Shown: positions 7,750-15,987 of the stretch, piece by piece
How the letters are laid out: every line of letters starts with the position of its first letter
Numbering within the stretch: the first letter of the stretch is position 1
Origin: Acidobacteriota bacterium
GTDB lineage: Bacteria; Acidobacteriota; Terriglobia; Terriglobales; Acidobacteriaceae
Direction of reading: 5' to 3'
DNA length: 32,997 bases
NCBI GenBank assembly: GCA_028876395.1
Contig: JAGWRX010000116.1
Coordinates: forward strand, 1-32,997
Translations under genes and position numbers: made by a program
Notes under the pieces: generated by a model
Database searches by the model: none
Told to the model about the DNA's origin: nothing
The model's input: only the letters and a program-made list of their open reading frames with translations

Positions 7750-9813
7750 ATGGCAGCCTTTGGTAGTTTTGCACTCCTCATCGCGTTGGCGCTGGCCGCC
7801 TACAATCTGTTTGCCGGCACGATTGCCCTTCGGTTACTGGCCACCGGCCAGCCGGTCCGCATCTCGCCCGAACGCCTGGCCGACACGGCCCGCCGCGCGG
7901 GCATCGCCGGCTTCATCGCCGTCACCGGCGCAGCCTTCGCGCTCATCTGGTCAGTCTTTAACAATGATTTTTCAATCGCCTACATCATGGAGCACTCCAA
8001 CCGCGCCCTGCCCGCCGCCTACAAGTTCGCGGCCCTCTGGAGCGGTCAGGAAGGTTCCCTTGTGTTGTGGGCATGGCTGCTGGGGACTTATGGCTTTGTC
8101 CTGCGCTTGACGCACAAAACCGACGTCAAGCTCTACGCCTATGCGGGCACGATTCTGGCGGCCGTGCAGGTCTTCTTCCTCGCGGTCATCAACTTTGCCG
8201 CTCCACCCTTCTCGCTGCTCAAGGGCGCGATTCCCGACGATGGCAACGGCCTGAACCCCTTGCTCCAGTACCCGGAGATGGTCATCCATCCCCCCATGCT
8301 GTACCTGGGCTATGTGGGCTTTACCGTTCCCTTTGCCTTTGCCCTGGGTGCGCTCATGATGCGCTACCCCGGCGAGAAGTGGATCAAGATTACGCGCAGT
8401 TGGACCATGGTGACCTGGCTGTTTCTGACCATGGGCATCTTTCTCGGCATGCACTGGGCTTACGCCGTGCTCGGCTGGGGCGGCTACTGGGGCTGGGACC
8501 CCGTGGAAAACGCCAGCTTTATGCCTTGGCTCACCGGCACCGCGTTCCTCCACTCCGTCATGATGCAGGAGCGCAAAGGCATGATGAAGAGCTGGAATGT
8601 CTGGCTCATCTTCTCCACCTTCCTGCTCACGTTGCTTGGTACCACGTTGACTCGCGGCGGCCTGGTCAGCTCCGTGCATGCCTTCGCCCAGTCCTCCATC
8701 GCAAACTGGTTTTACGTCTTCATGGGCATCGTACTCGCGGTCTGCATCTTCACCTACATCCTCCAGCGCAGCCATCTCAAAAGCGAACAGCGCCTGGAGT
8801 CGCTGGTCAGCCGCGAATCCAGCTTCCTTTTCAACAATCTTGTCCTGCTCGCCGCCTGCTTCGTCATCCTCTGGGGCACGCTCTTCCCCATCCTCAGCGA
8901 GTATGTGCAGGGCACCAAGGTGACCGTCGGGCCGCCGTTCTATAACCGCGTGGCCGTGCCCATCGGACTCTTTCTGCTCTTCCTCACCGGGGTAGGCCCG
9001 CTCCTCCCGTGGCGCGCCACCTCCCTGCGAGCCATCCGCCGCAACTTTGTCGTCCCCTCGATTGCCCTCTGGTCCACCGTGATCGTCTGTCTCGCCGTCG
9101 GCGTGCGCCCCTGGAAGAACGGCGCCTTTGACGCCGGCAACTTCTACGCCCTGGTCGCCTTTGCAATTTCCGCGGGCGTGTTCACAGCCATCCTGTCGGA
9201 GTTCCTGCGCGGCGCTGGCGTCATCTCCCGGCAGACTCATCGCAACCTGTTCGCCGCCACCTACCTCCTCATTCGCCGCAACACCCGCCGCTACGGTGGT
9301 TACATCATCCACATCGGCGTCGTCATCGTCGTGGTAGGCCTGGCAGGTGCGGCCTTCAACCGCAGCGAGGAGCGCGAACTGGCCCTCCACGACAAGCTGC
9401 CCATCGGCCCCTACACCCTCGAGTGCGTCGGCTTCACGCAGGATTCCAACCTCAACTACAACTCCGAATACGCGCTCCTCGACGTCTACCGCGACGGCAA
9501 AAAGCAGTTCCAGATCACGCCGGAAAAGCGCGTCTACCTGGCCAGCCAGCAGCCCCAGACCATGGTCGCCATCCACTCCGTCCCCGGCTGGGATCTCTAT
9601 GTCGTCTACGAGGGCACGAATCCCGATACCGGCCAGCCCATCATCAAGGCCTTCCTCAATCCGCTCGTCAGCTGGATCTGGGCAGGCGTCGTCTTCATGG
9701 TCTTTGGAACCTTCGTTGCGCTGGTGCCCAGCCTCACTCCGGCGACCGCCGCTCTGCGCGTTCCCGCAACAAAGCCGGCGCCCTCTGAACCGGCGCTCGG
9801 AGGGGGACACTGA
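7750..9813 (+). CDS. ccmF: cytochrome c heme lyase subunit CcmF
   Basis: 687 aa polytopic membrane protein of the System I cytochrome c maturation pathway; with CcmH it forms the heme ligation complex that attaches heme to apocytochrome c in the periplasm. Seen: about 14-15 hydrophobic segments, the conserved VIHPPMLYLGY (His near 180), and the WWD-type heme-handling signature WGGYWGWDPVENASFMPWL at about 243-261. GGAGA lies just ahead of the ATG. The C-terminal part has a periplasmic domain (about 540-630) before the last membrane helix. The stop overlaps the ATG of the next gene by one base (TGATG), so translation is coupled. Confidence 0.95.
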   Translation: MAAFGSFALLIALALAAYNLFAGTIALRLLATGQPVRISPERLADTARRAGIAGFIAVTGAAFALIWSVFNNDFSIAYIMEHSNRALPAAYKFAALWSGQEGSLVLWAWLLGTYGFVLRLTHKTDVKLYAYAGTILAAVQVFFLAVINFAAPPFSLLKGAIPDDGNGLNPLLQYPEMVIHPPMLYLGYVGFTVPFAFALGALMMRYPGEKWIKITRSWTMVTWLFLTMGIFLGMHWAYAVLGWGGYWGWDPVENASFMPWLTGTAFLHSVMMQERKGMMKSWNVWLIFSTFLLTLLGTTLTRGGLVSSVHAFAQSSIANWFYVFMGIVLAVCIFTYILQRSHLKSEQRLESLVSRESSFLFNNLVLLAACFVILWGTLFPILSEYVQGTKVTVGPPFYNRVAVPIGLFLLFLTGVGPLLPWRATSLRAIRRNFVVPSIALWSTVIVCLAVGVRPWKNGAFDAGNFYALVAFAISAGVFTAILSEFLRGAGVISRQTHRNLFAATYLLIRRNTRRYGGYIIHIGVVIVVVGLAGAAFNRSEERELALHDKLPIGPYTLECVGFTQDSNLNYNSEYALLDVYRDGKKQFQITPEKRVYLASQQPQTMVAIHSVPGWDLYVVYEGTNPDTGQPIIKAFLNPLVSWIWAGVVFMVFGTFVALVPSLTPATAALRVPATKPAPSEPALGGGH

Positions 9814-10319
9814 TGCGCACTGCCTCGCGTTTCACCTTCTGGATTAAGGGCGCGCAGGCGCTGGCCCTGGCCGTTGCCATGTGCTTCTCCATGGGGGCTA
9901 GCAACGCCAGCTCCCGCTTTAACGACCTGAGCCACCGCCTCATGTGTACCTGCGGCTGCGCGCAGTTGCTCGGCGAGTGCAACCATGTTGGCTGCACCGA
10001 GTCCGGCCGTGAGCGCAACGAACTGAGCGCGGCCATCGCCTCAGGCGCGACCGACCAGCAGATTCTGGCCAGCTTTGCGGCCAAATACGGCGCCACAGCG
10101 CTGGCTGCGCCCACCACGCACGGCTTCGACCTGGTCGCCTGGGTTGCGCCCTTTGCCGTCTTTGCGGCGGCGCTGCTCGGCACCATCCTGCTCGTGCGCC
10201 GCTGGTCCATCGGCAAGACGCAGGCCGTTGCACAAGCGCCCGATCCCGCCATGGATGCGCTGCGCGAAAAAATCAGGCGCGAAACAGGCGCTGGCAACGA
10301 CGGAGGATTTTCAGCATGA
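9813..10319 (+). CDS. ccmH: cytochrome c maturation protein CcmH
   Basis: 168 aa. An N-terminal signal or anchor (about 10-32) is followed by a small cysteine-rich periplasmic domain and a membrane helix at about 108-130. CcmH keeps apocytochrome cysteines reduced and presents them to CcmF. Instead of the LRCxxC of proteobacterial CcmH, this one reads LMCTCGCAQLLGECNHVGC, with cysteines at about 45, 47, 49, 56 and 61. I take this as a lineage-typical variant rather than decay, because the rest of the domain (SSRFNDLSHRLMC, TDQQILASFAAKYG) fits. It overlaps ccmF by one base and the following gene by four (ATGA). Confidence 0.88.
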   Translation: MRTASRFTFWIKGAQALALAVAMCFSMGASNASSRFNDLSHRLMCTCGCAQLLGECNHVGCTESGRERNELSAAIASGATDQQILASFAAKYGATALAAPTTHGFDLVAWVAPFAVFAAALLGTILLVRRWSIGKTQAVAQAPDPAMDALREKIRRETGAGNDGGFSA

Positions 10320-10594
10320 CGGAAACACAGGGATTTGTCGCCGGTGTAATGCTGGCTCTGGCGCTCGGAATTTACACCTTCTGGCCGGAAAACGTCTTTG
10401 CCAGCCAGCGCCAGAAAACCCGCCTGGATTACCTTCTGGAGCGCAAGGAGCAGCTCTACGAGAACCTGCGCGACCTCAACTTCGAGTACCGCGCCGGCAA
10501 GTATCCTGACGAGGACTTCGCCGAGCAGCGCGCTCTGCTCGAGAACGAAACGGCGCAGCTGCTGGCCGAAATCGAGCACCTGCAACAGGCTTAA
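10316..10594 (+). CDS. minimal CcmI-like cytochrome c biogenesis protein
   Basis: 92 aa with one N-terminal membrane helix (about 6-24), then a charged coiled-coil-like region containing the CcmI/CycH pattern ENLRDLNFEYRAGKYPDEDF. Full CcmI proteins carry a C-terminal TPR apocytochrome chaperone domain, which is absent here. Its start overlaps the ccmH stop (ATGA), which supports a role in the same heme-ligation complex. Family assignment rests on the short motif and the context. Confidence 0.7.
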   Translation: MTETQGFVAGVMLALALGIYTFWPENVFASQRQKTRLDYLLERKEQLYENLRDLNFEYRAGKYPDEDFAEQRALLENETAQLLAEIEHLQQA

Positions 10595-10642
10595 GCGAGC
10601 GCACGCCGCTCGATGCACACGATAAGGATTCCCACCAAGACC

Positions 10643-11905
10643 ATGAGATCGATCAAATTTCTTTTGCACACCGCAGCAGCCGGCCTCTTTTTTGCCGCAG
10701 CTCTCGCACAAGCCGCTCAGATTACCGGCACGGTAACCAACAAAACCACAGGCAAGCCCGCCGCGGGCGACACCGTCGTACTGGTGGACGTCCAGGCCGG
10801 CATGGCTGAAGTCGCCCACGCCACCACCGACGCACAGGGCCGCTACTCACTGAGTGAGCCCGGCAGCGGACCCTACCTCGTGCGCGTCACCCATCAAGGG
10901 GCGGGCTACTTCATCGCCGCGCCCCAGGGCGGCGGAACCGGCGACATCCCGGTCTACGACGTGGCGGCCAAGGTAGAAGGCGTCTCCATCGAAGCCGATG
11001 TGATCGAACTCGAAGCCGACAACGGCCAGCTCCGCGTCACCGAGCGCTTCTTCGTCCACAACACCAGCTCGCCGCCCCGCACCGAGTGGAGCCCGCGCAC
11101 CTTCCAGATCACGCTGCCGCCCGAGGCAGTCGTAGCTGGCGTCGCCGCGCAGCGGCCCACCGGCCTGCCCACCAGCGTCAAGCTGGAGCCCGCCGGAGCC
11201 AAAGGCCAGTATGCCTTCAACTTCCCCATCCAGCCCGACGAAGGCGACAAGGATACCCTGTTCCAGATTGAATACACCGTTCCCTATTCAAGCAGTAGTT
11301 TCACTTTCCACCCGCAAGTTGCTCTCCCTGCACAGAATGTGGGCATCCTTCTCCCCAAGAGCATGACCTTCAAGGCGGGCTCAGGCTCCAACTTCCAGTC
11401 CGTGCCGGAGGACCCGAACGTCCAGACCTTCGTAGCCAAGAACGTGATGCCCGGCCAGGCCCTGGAGTTCACCGTCTCAGGCACCGGCTCCATCCCGCGC
11501 CAGGCCCAGGGCGGCGCGCAGCCCGGTGACGCTGGAGGCCAGCCCCAGCAGGGCACGCCCGGTGGCGGCATCGGCGAGCCCATCAACACCCCCGACCCGC
11601 TCAGCAAATATAAATGGTGGATTCTCGGCGCCTTGGCACTGCTTCTGGCTGCCGCTGCGGCCTTCCTGCTGCGCAAGCCCGCCGGCGCGCCCGTCGCTGG
11701 AGCCGCCTACGAGCCCGGCCCAATCGCCGCGCCGTTCCCTGCCTCATCAGCCGCAAAGAACACCGCCCTGCTCAACGCGATGAAGGAAGAGCTGTTTGCC
11801 CTCGAAAGCGAAAAGCTCTCCGGCAAAATCACGCCCGAGGAGTACGCCGAAGTCAAAGCCGCTCTTGAAACTGTGCTGAAACGGGCGCTCAAGAAGAACT
11901 CGTAG
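10643..11905 (+). CDS. exported carboxypeptidase-regulatory-like protein with C-terminal membrane anchor
   Basis: About 420 aa. The start at 10643 gives a clean signal peptide (MRSIKFLLHTAAAGLFFAAALAQA) with AAGGA 14 bases upstream; an in-frame ATG at 10613 is the alternative. Mature part: a carboxypeptidase regulatory-like beta-sandwich (ITGTVTNKTTGKPAAGDTVVLV, about 26-95), a second beta-rich region, a Gly/Pro/Gln-rich linker (about 285-315) and one membrane helix (WWILGALALLLAAAAAFLL). A short cytoplasmic SHOCT-like helical tail follows (LSGKITPEEYAEVKAALE). It follows the ccm genes by 48 bp and is probably in the same operon, perhaps for extracytoplasmic protein quality or assembly; that role is a guess. 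Confidence 0.75.
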   Translation: MRSIKFLLHTAAAGLFFAAALAQAAQITGTVTNKTTGKPAAGDTVVLVDVQAGMAEVAHATTDAQGRYSLSEPGSGPYLVRVTHQGAGYFIAAPQGGGTGDIPVYDVAAKVEGVSIEADVIELEADNGQLRVTERFFVHNTSSPPRTEWSPRTFQITLPPEAVVAGVAAQRPTGLPTSVKLEPAGAKGQYAFNFPIQPDEGDKDTLFQIEYTVPYSSSSFTFHPQVALPAQNVGILLPKSMTFKAGSGSNFQSVPEDPNVQTFVAKNVMPGQALEFTVSGTGSIPRQAQGGAQPGDAGGQPQQGTPGGGIGEPINTPDPLSKYKWWILGALALLLAAAAAFLLRKPAGAPVAGAAYEPGPIAAPFPASSAAKNTALLNAMKEELFALESEKLSGKITPEEYAEVKAALETVLKRALKKNS

Positions 11906-12074
11906 CTTCATGCGCCAGCGCCCGGCCTTCGGGTGCTGGCGTGGCCGGAGCAGCGCTCTGCATCCTAAAGGCATGCTCTGGCGTCCAATCGACTGGGCGG
12001 CTGCCAGTTTGCTGTGCCGCAGGATAAGAAGCCGCGCCGAACCAGTTGGAAGCTGGCTGCTAGAGGCTAAAAAA

Positions 12075-12944
12075 ATGAACGCCCTCAAGACCACGTTTCT
12101 GCTCACCGCTCTTACGCTGCTGCTGGTGCTGGCCGGCGAATACATGGGCGGAACCAACGGTGCGCTGATTGCCTTCGCCATTGCCGCCGCGACCAACTTC
12201 TTCAGCTACTTTTATTCCGACAAGATCGCGCTGGCAATGTACGGTGCGCAGCCGGTAACACGCGAGCAACTGCCCCGCGCCTATGAAGTGGTCGAGCGCC
12301 TCACGGCCAAGGCCGGCATCCCCATGCCGAAGATTTACGTGATTCCCACCGACTCGCCCAACGCCTTTGCCACCGGCCGCAATCCCAAACACGCCTCCGT
12401 CGCCGTCACCCACGGCATCCTCGGCCTGCTGACCGATGACGAACTGGAAGGCGTGCTGGCCCACGAACTGGGCCACGTGCGCAACCGCGACATCCTCACC
12501 AGTTCCATCGCCGCCACGCTCGCCGGAGCTATCACCATCCTTGCGCGCATGGCCTTCTGGTTCGGCGCCTTTGGCGGAATGGGCGGCGGTGACCGGCGCG
12601 ACCGTGAAGGCGGCGGCATCGGCGCATTGCTCATGCTGTTGCTTGCGCCTCTTGCAGCCATGCTGATTCAGCTCTGGGTCTCGCGCACCCGCGAGTACGA
12701 GGCCGACGCCAGCGGCGCCCACCTCACCGGCAACCCCTACGCCCTGGCCAGCGCGCTTGAGAAGATTTCAGCCACCAGCCGCCGTGTGCCGCTCGTTGCC
12801 TCGCCCACATCGGCGCACCTGTTCATCGTGCAGCCGCTGCTCTCCGGCCAGACATTCGCCAGCCTGTTCAGCACACACCCGCCCATCGAAAAACGCATCG
12901 AGCGCCTCATCGGCCGCCCGTCCATGTTAGGAAACAGGCAATAG
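12075..12944 (+). CDS. htpX: HtpX-type M48 membrane zinc metalloprotease
   Basis: 289 aa from the ATG at 12075, preceded by AGAGG; the open frame upstream is not HtpX-like. HtpX degrades misfolded inner-membrane proteins, with its active site facing the cytoplasm. Two N-terminal membrane helices (about 5-22 and 28-46) are followed by the catalytic HELGH (130-134), with a downstream Glu ligand in REYEAD (about 207-211). Two further hydrophobic stretches flank a Gly/Arg-rich loop. The C-terminal THPPIEKRIERL block is intact. The last codons (GNRQ-stop) are formed by an intergenic heptamer repeat array that runs into the gene. Confidence 0.93.
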   Translation: MNALKTTFLLTALTLLLVLAGEYMGGTNGALIAFAIAAATNFFSYFYSDKIALAMYGAQPVTREQLPRAYEVVERLTAKAGIPMPKIYVIPTDSPNAFATGRNPKHASVAVTHGILGLLTDDELEGVLAHELGHVRNRDILTSSIAATLAGAITILARMAFWFGAFGGMGGGDRRDREGGGIGALLMLLLAPLAAMLIQLWVSRTREYEADASGAHLTGNPYALASALEKISATSRRVPLVASPTSAHLFIVQPLLSGQTFASLFSTHPPIEKRIERLIGRPSMLGNRQ

Positions 12945-12964
12945 ACAATAGGGCACAGGGAAAA
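12930..12964 (+). repeat. heptanucleotide array, purine arm (htpX 3' end)
   Basis: Five degenerate 7-bp units in phase: GGAAACA, GGCAATA, GACAATA, GGGCACA, GGGAAAA (equivalently YAGGGAA in another register). The array starts inside the last codons of htpX; its stop TAG is at 12942-12944. It is in inverted orientation to the array at 13044-13078. Confidence 0.75.
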
Positions 12965-13043
12965 ATAAAAACAATAGCGGAAGGGCCCTTGCATGCGGCG
13001 GCCCCCACTGAAGCCTTCCCCCACTTAATTCCTGCCTCTCCTA

Positions 13044-13078
13044 CTCCGTACTCCCTGCTCCCTACTCCCTATTCCCTG
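13044..13078 (+). repeat. heptanucleotide array, pyrimidine arm (upstream of DUF4149 gene)
   Basis: Five 7-bp units: CTCCGTA, CTCCCTG, CTCCCTA, CTCCCTA, TTCCCTG. The reverse complement gives YAGGGAR units matching the purine arm at 12930-12964, so the two could pair across a spacer of about 79 bp. The array ends 12 bp before the next ATG and occupies the place of a ribosome-binding site. Confidence 0.8.
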
Positions 13079-13090
13079 TATCCTTCTGCC

Positions 13091-13582
13091 ATGAAGACGC
13101 TGCTCCGCACGCTGCTCTATCTCGCGCTCGTTGTCTGGCTGGGCGCGGAAATCTTCTTTCCCGTCGTCGCCGCCATCACCTTTGGCACGCTGCAGCCGGA
13201 CACGCACACGGCAGGCACCATCGTCGGTCAGTTGCTGCGCATTCTCCACGGCATGGGCATGGTCTCAGGCCTTGTGATTCTGGCCCTGCTGGCTCTTGCT
13301 CCGGCCTGGGGCATCTACAAGCCGCGCGCCGTGCTCGCGCCCATGATTCTCGTCGTGCTTATGCTGGCCTTCACTGTCTATTCGCAGTACGGCATCATTC
13401 CCGCCATGGAGCGCGACCGCGCCGCCGCGGGCGGAGTGATCGACGCAGTGAGCCCCGACAACCCCAGCCGCATCCACTTCAACAAACTCCACAACCGCAG
13501 CGAGCACGTCGAGGAAGCCATCCTGCTGCTCGGCCTCGCGACCATCGCGCTGGTGGCGCGGGCTGAAACTGCGCGCATCTAG
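13091..13582 (+). CDS. DUF4149-type four-helix membrane protein
   Basis: 163 aa from the ATG at 13091. Four predicted membrane helices (about 5-25, 47-70, 77-97 and 140-156). Features typical of DUF4149 are AEIFFPVVAA in the first helix and a conserved charged loop with FNKLHNRSEHVEEAILL before the last helix. The function of the family is unknown. No normal Shine-Dalgarno is seen, because the region before the ATG is a CT-rich heptamer repeat. It is downstream of htpX in the same direction (146 bp apart), so co-transcription is possible. Confidence 0.75.
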   Translation: MKTLLRTLLYLALVVWLGAEIFFPVVAAITFGTLQPDTHTAGTIVGQLLRILHGMGMVSGLVILALLALAPAWGIYKPRAVLAPMILVVLMLAFTVYSQYGIIPAMERDRAAAGGVIDAVSPDNPSRIHFNKLHNRSEHVEEAILLLGLATIALVARAETARI

Positions 13583-13643
13583 ACACCGCCCGGCTGCGTG
13601 CAGCAATTCATCTCTCGTTGAAAGCCTGTCCGTGCAACAAGAA

Positions 13644-13671
13644 CGGCCTCTCCTTCAGTCAGGAGAGGCCG
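13644..13671. terminator. hairpin terminator between convergent genes
   Basis: A perfect 11-bp stem, CGGCCTCTCCT / AGGAGAGGCCG, with a 6-base loop. On the minus strand it is followed by TTCTTGTT, so it best serves the phosphoesterase gene (ending at 13714). It may also stop transcripts from the DUF4149 gene (ending at 13582). Confidence 0.8.
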
Positions 13672-13713
13672 CTCTCGTTCCACGTCAAATGCTGGTTGCA
13701 AGCCGCTTCCCGC

Positions 13714-15648
13714 TTAGCGGCCGTATGCGTTGCCGTTGCCAAAATCGAACAAGTCAAACAAATCCCCGATCGCCGGCCCGTTCATCGGAACATAGGGATT
13801 TGCTTCGCTAGCCTGCGGGTTGGGCAGATTGTCGCGGCTCCGGCCCGTCAGTGGCTTCAGGTCCCAGTTCCGCTCAATGAACTTGAGTATCGAGACGTGG
13901 TCCGAGTAGGTGTGCGACAGGTGTCCTGGTAAAGTGTGCGCCGAAACCACGATCATGGGCACGCGCGTTCCGTCGCCGAAGAAGTCCACGGGCTGCACGT
14001 ACCCTGAGTCGTAGTAACCGCCGCCTTCATCGAACGTCACAATAATTGCGGTGCTCTCCCACAGCTTCGGATTCGCGTGCACTGCATCCACAATCTTCTT
14101 CACAAATCCTTCAAACAGATCCAGCTTCGACGACGCGGGATGGCCGTCCACAATACCGCTCGGCTTTGCAAACGACACTGCCGGGAGCGTTCCATTCTGA
14201 ATGTCGGCATACAGGTCCACCGTGTCCGCAATGTGTGCATTGCGCAGCGCCGGGTTGGTCATGATGGAAGTTGTGTATTGCAGAAAATTACAGATATTGC
14301 AGTACACGTTCGCGGGATTCTGATAGAAAGGGTCGTTCTTGTAGAGATTCCACTGGTCGCCGTAGTACTTGAAGGAAACATTCTTCTCCATCAGCCCATC
14401 GCCAATGGTACGCACGGTCGAGGGGGGAATCGTGTAGGTATCTGTGGTATCCACCGTTCCGTTACCCAGGTATCCGGGGTTGTAATTGTTCAGCAGATAG
14501 TAGTGCCCCGCCTCACAATTCGGATTCACCTTCGTCGGCAGGCTGGAAAGATAGGAGTCCACGGACGCAACGCCCGGCTGGGAGGCATCCGCGCACGCGC
14601 TGTAGCTGCCGCCACTATATCCGTCCTGCGTGTAATAGTTGTTGGTTCCCGCCTGCGGGTTCGGATTCTCGATTTCATTGGCCGGCGGTACTGCCGGATT
14701 TCCTTTGCCATCGCTGTACCACATGGCATCGCCCGTGCCCAGTTCGATGTGGTTCAGGCCCGTGCCGCCCAGCGCCGCCTGGTGATAGTTATCGCTCATT
14801 GCATAGTGATCCGCCAAATACGTCAGGTAGGGGGCATCGCCCTGCTGCACGTTATAAAAGCCCATCGCGGTCGAGCCTTCGTGCGTGCTCATGTCGTTGA
14901 AGCCCGCAGGCTGCGGCTTGCCGTTCGATCCGGCGCCGACCGTCGTCTCCACCCAGGGAAACAGGTCGGCCTTGCAACCGCTTGGATTCGAAGCATCGGC
15001 ATAGCTCGCATCGCAGTCCAGCTGCTGCTGCATCTGGTAGTAGCGATGAACGGGGCTGGCCGCATAGGCGTCGTAAGGAATGCCCGGAGTAATCTGAAAT
15101 GGGCCGGGGGGAAGCGAAGTCGCATTCGGAATCCGCGTGTCAATCGCGCCCTTCGACAACCCCGTGCCCCCAGTGGTCATGTAGGTGTAGTACTGGTCGT
15201 CGGGCAACCCGGTCTCAAAGGCCTTGGCTTCTGCAAGCGTGGAGAAGTAGGGCGTTGTCGGTCCTCCCACCAGCGGAGGCGGCAGAACGTTGTATGCTCC
15301 CGTGCTCTCCGGGCTGATTTCGAAGGTCGAGCTGTCCAGCGCCTGGTTCTGCGTAGCCATCCAGTAGTTCGGGCCCGGTGTTCCATCCCCCTTGATAATG
15401 CCCTTGGACAGCAGGTTGTCCACCTTCTGATTGCCTGCCGGCTTGTACGTGGCAAAGACGTGGTCGAATGTGCGGTTCTCACCGATGATCACAATCACAT
15501 GCTTGATCGGAGTGCGTGTTTGCAGATCCGCCGTTCTGTCGCTTTCCTGGGCGAATGCGGGTGTAGGAAGGCCCGCAAACACTTGCAGCGCAGCAAGAAC
15601 CGCCGCACCGCACCTGAAACCAATGGACTGAAAATTATTTCTACGCAT
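13714..15648 (-). CDS. secreted phosphoesterase (phospholipase C / AcpA-like family)
   Basis: 644 aa from the ATG at 15648, with GGAGAG seven bases upstream and a signal peptide (hydrophobic about 12-31, cleavage after AFA-QE). The frame stays open for 48 more codons upstream but without signal or ribosome-binding site. It belongs to the PF04185 phosphoesterase family of alkaline-phosphatase-like hydrolases: metal/nucleophile motif GENRTFDH (about 56-63), a mid-protein SDNYHQA block, TFDEGGGYYD (about residue 540) and a C-terminal SDHVSILKFIERNW. It probably cleaves phosphodiester or phosphomonoester bonds outside the cytoplasm (phospholipid head groups or organic phosphate). It ends at a clear terminator hairpin and is divergent from ychF. 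Confidence 0.9.
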   Translation of the reverse strand: MRRNNFQSIGFRCGAAVLAALQVFAGLPTPAFAQESDRTADLQTRTPIKHVIVIIGENRTFDHVFATYKPAGNQKVDNLLSKGIIKGDGTPGPNYWMATQNQALDSSTFEISPESTGAYNVLPPPLVGGPTTPYFSTLAEAKAFETGLPDDQYYTYMTTGGTGLSKGAIDTRIPNATSLPPGPFQITPGIPYDAYAASPVHRYYQMQQQLDCDASYADASNPSGCKADLFPWVETTVGAGSNGKPQPAGFNDMSTHEGSTAMGFYNVQQGDAPYLTYLADHYAMSDNYHQAALGGTGLNHIELGTGDAMWYSDGKGNPAVPPANEIENPNPQAGTNNYYTQDGYSGGSYSACADASQPGVASVDSYLSSLPTKVNPNCEAGHYYLLNNYNPGYLGNGTVDTTDTYTIPPSTVRTIGDGLMEKNVSFKYYGDQWNLYKNDPFYQNPANVYCNICNFLQYTTSIMTNPALRNAHIADTVDLYADIQNGTLPAVSFAKPSGIVDGHPASSKLDLFEGFVKKIVDAVHANPKLWESTAIIVTFDEGGGYYDSGYVQPVDFFGDGTRVPMIVVSAHTLPGHLSHTYSDHVSILKFIERNWDLKPLTGRSRDNLPNPQASEANPYVPMNGPAIGDLFDLFDFGNGNAYGR

Positions 15649-15987
15649 TTGTCTCTCCAAAAAGGGGATGAGAGCCTGTTCGCTCCGGGCTGCGCCCATG
15701 CAAACAGCTTGCGTAGAATAGCGGTGGCATCCTCGCGAGTAATTGAATGCTGCAAGAAAATGATGATGAAAAACTCGCGAACGGACGACCACTACTCAAA
15801 CTCCTTCCGCCGCGTCCGTTGCTCGCCTGCGCTGTGATTCCGCGCCGCGCTCCACCGCCAACCGATTGAGAGCACCTCGCGCGCATGCCCAACGCAGGCA
15901 GGCATGCCAATGCGCTCCACCGCTTCCTGTATCATCGAAGAGGTCCTTTCGCGCTGTTCATCCTGCAAGGGCCATAACGGAAAGTTC
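15649..15987. other. divergent intergenic region, phosphoesterase / ychF
   Basis: 339 bp with no convincing gene. It contains a perfect 12-bp direct repeat GCGCTCCACCGC (15847-15858 and 15912-15923), a GGCATGCC palindrome (15901-15908) and a weak extended -10-like TGTATCAT ending at 15935, which could serve ychF. Promoters for both flanking genes must lie here, but no strong -35/-10 pair is visible. Confidence 0.5.

Noticed and set aside
7972-9810. A 612-codon minus-strand open frame opposite ccmF
   Set aside because: High-GC codon bias leaves the antisense frame open; the product is Asp/Glu/Gly/His-rich low complexity, while CcmF is unmistakable.
9940-9985. CcmH damaged because it lacks LRCxxC
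   Set aside because: The cysteine-rich CTCGC...C...C pattern is embedded in an otherwise well-conserved domain and in a coupled ccm operon, so a lineage variant is more likely than decay.
14077-15837. A 586-codon plus-strand open frame opposite the secreted phosphoesterase
   Set aside because: It is the antisense shadow of a well-supported gene with signal peptide, catalytic motifs and ribosome-binding site; its translation is Arg/His/Val-rich with no recognisable domain.
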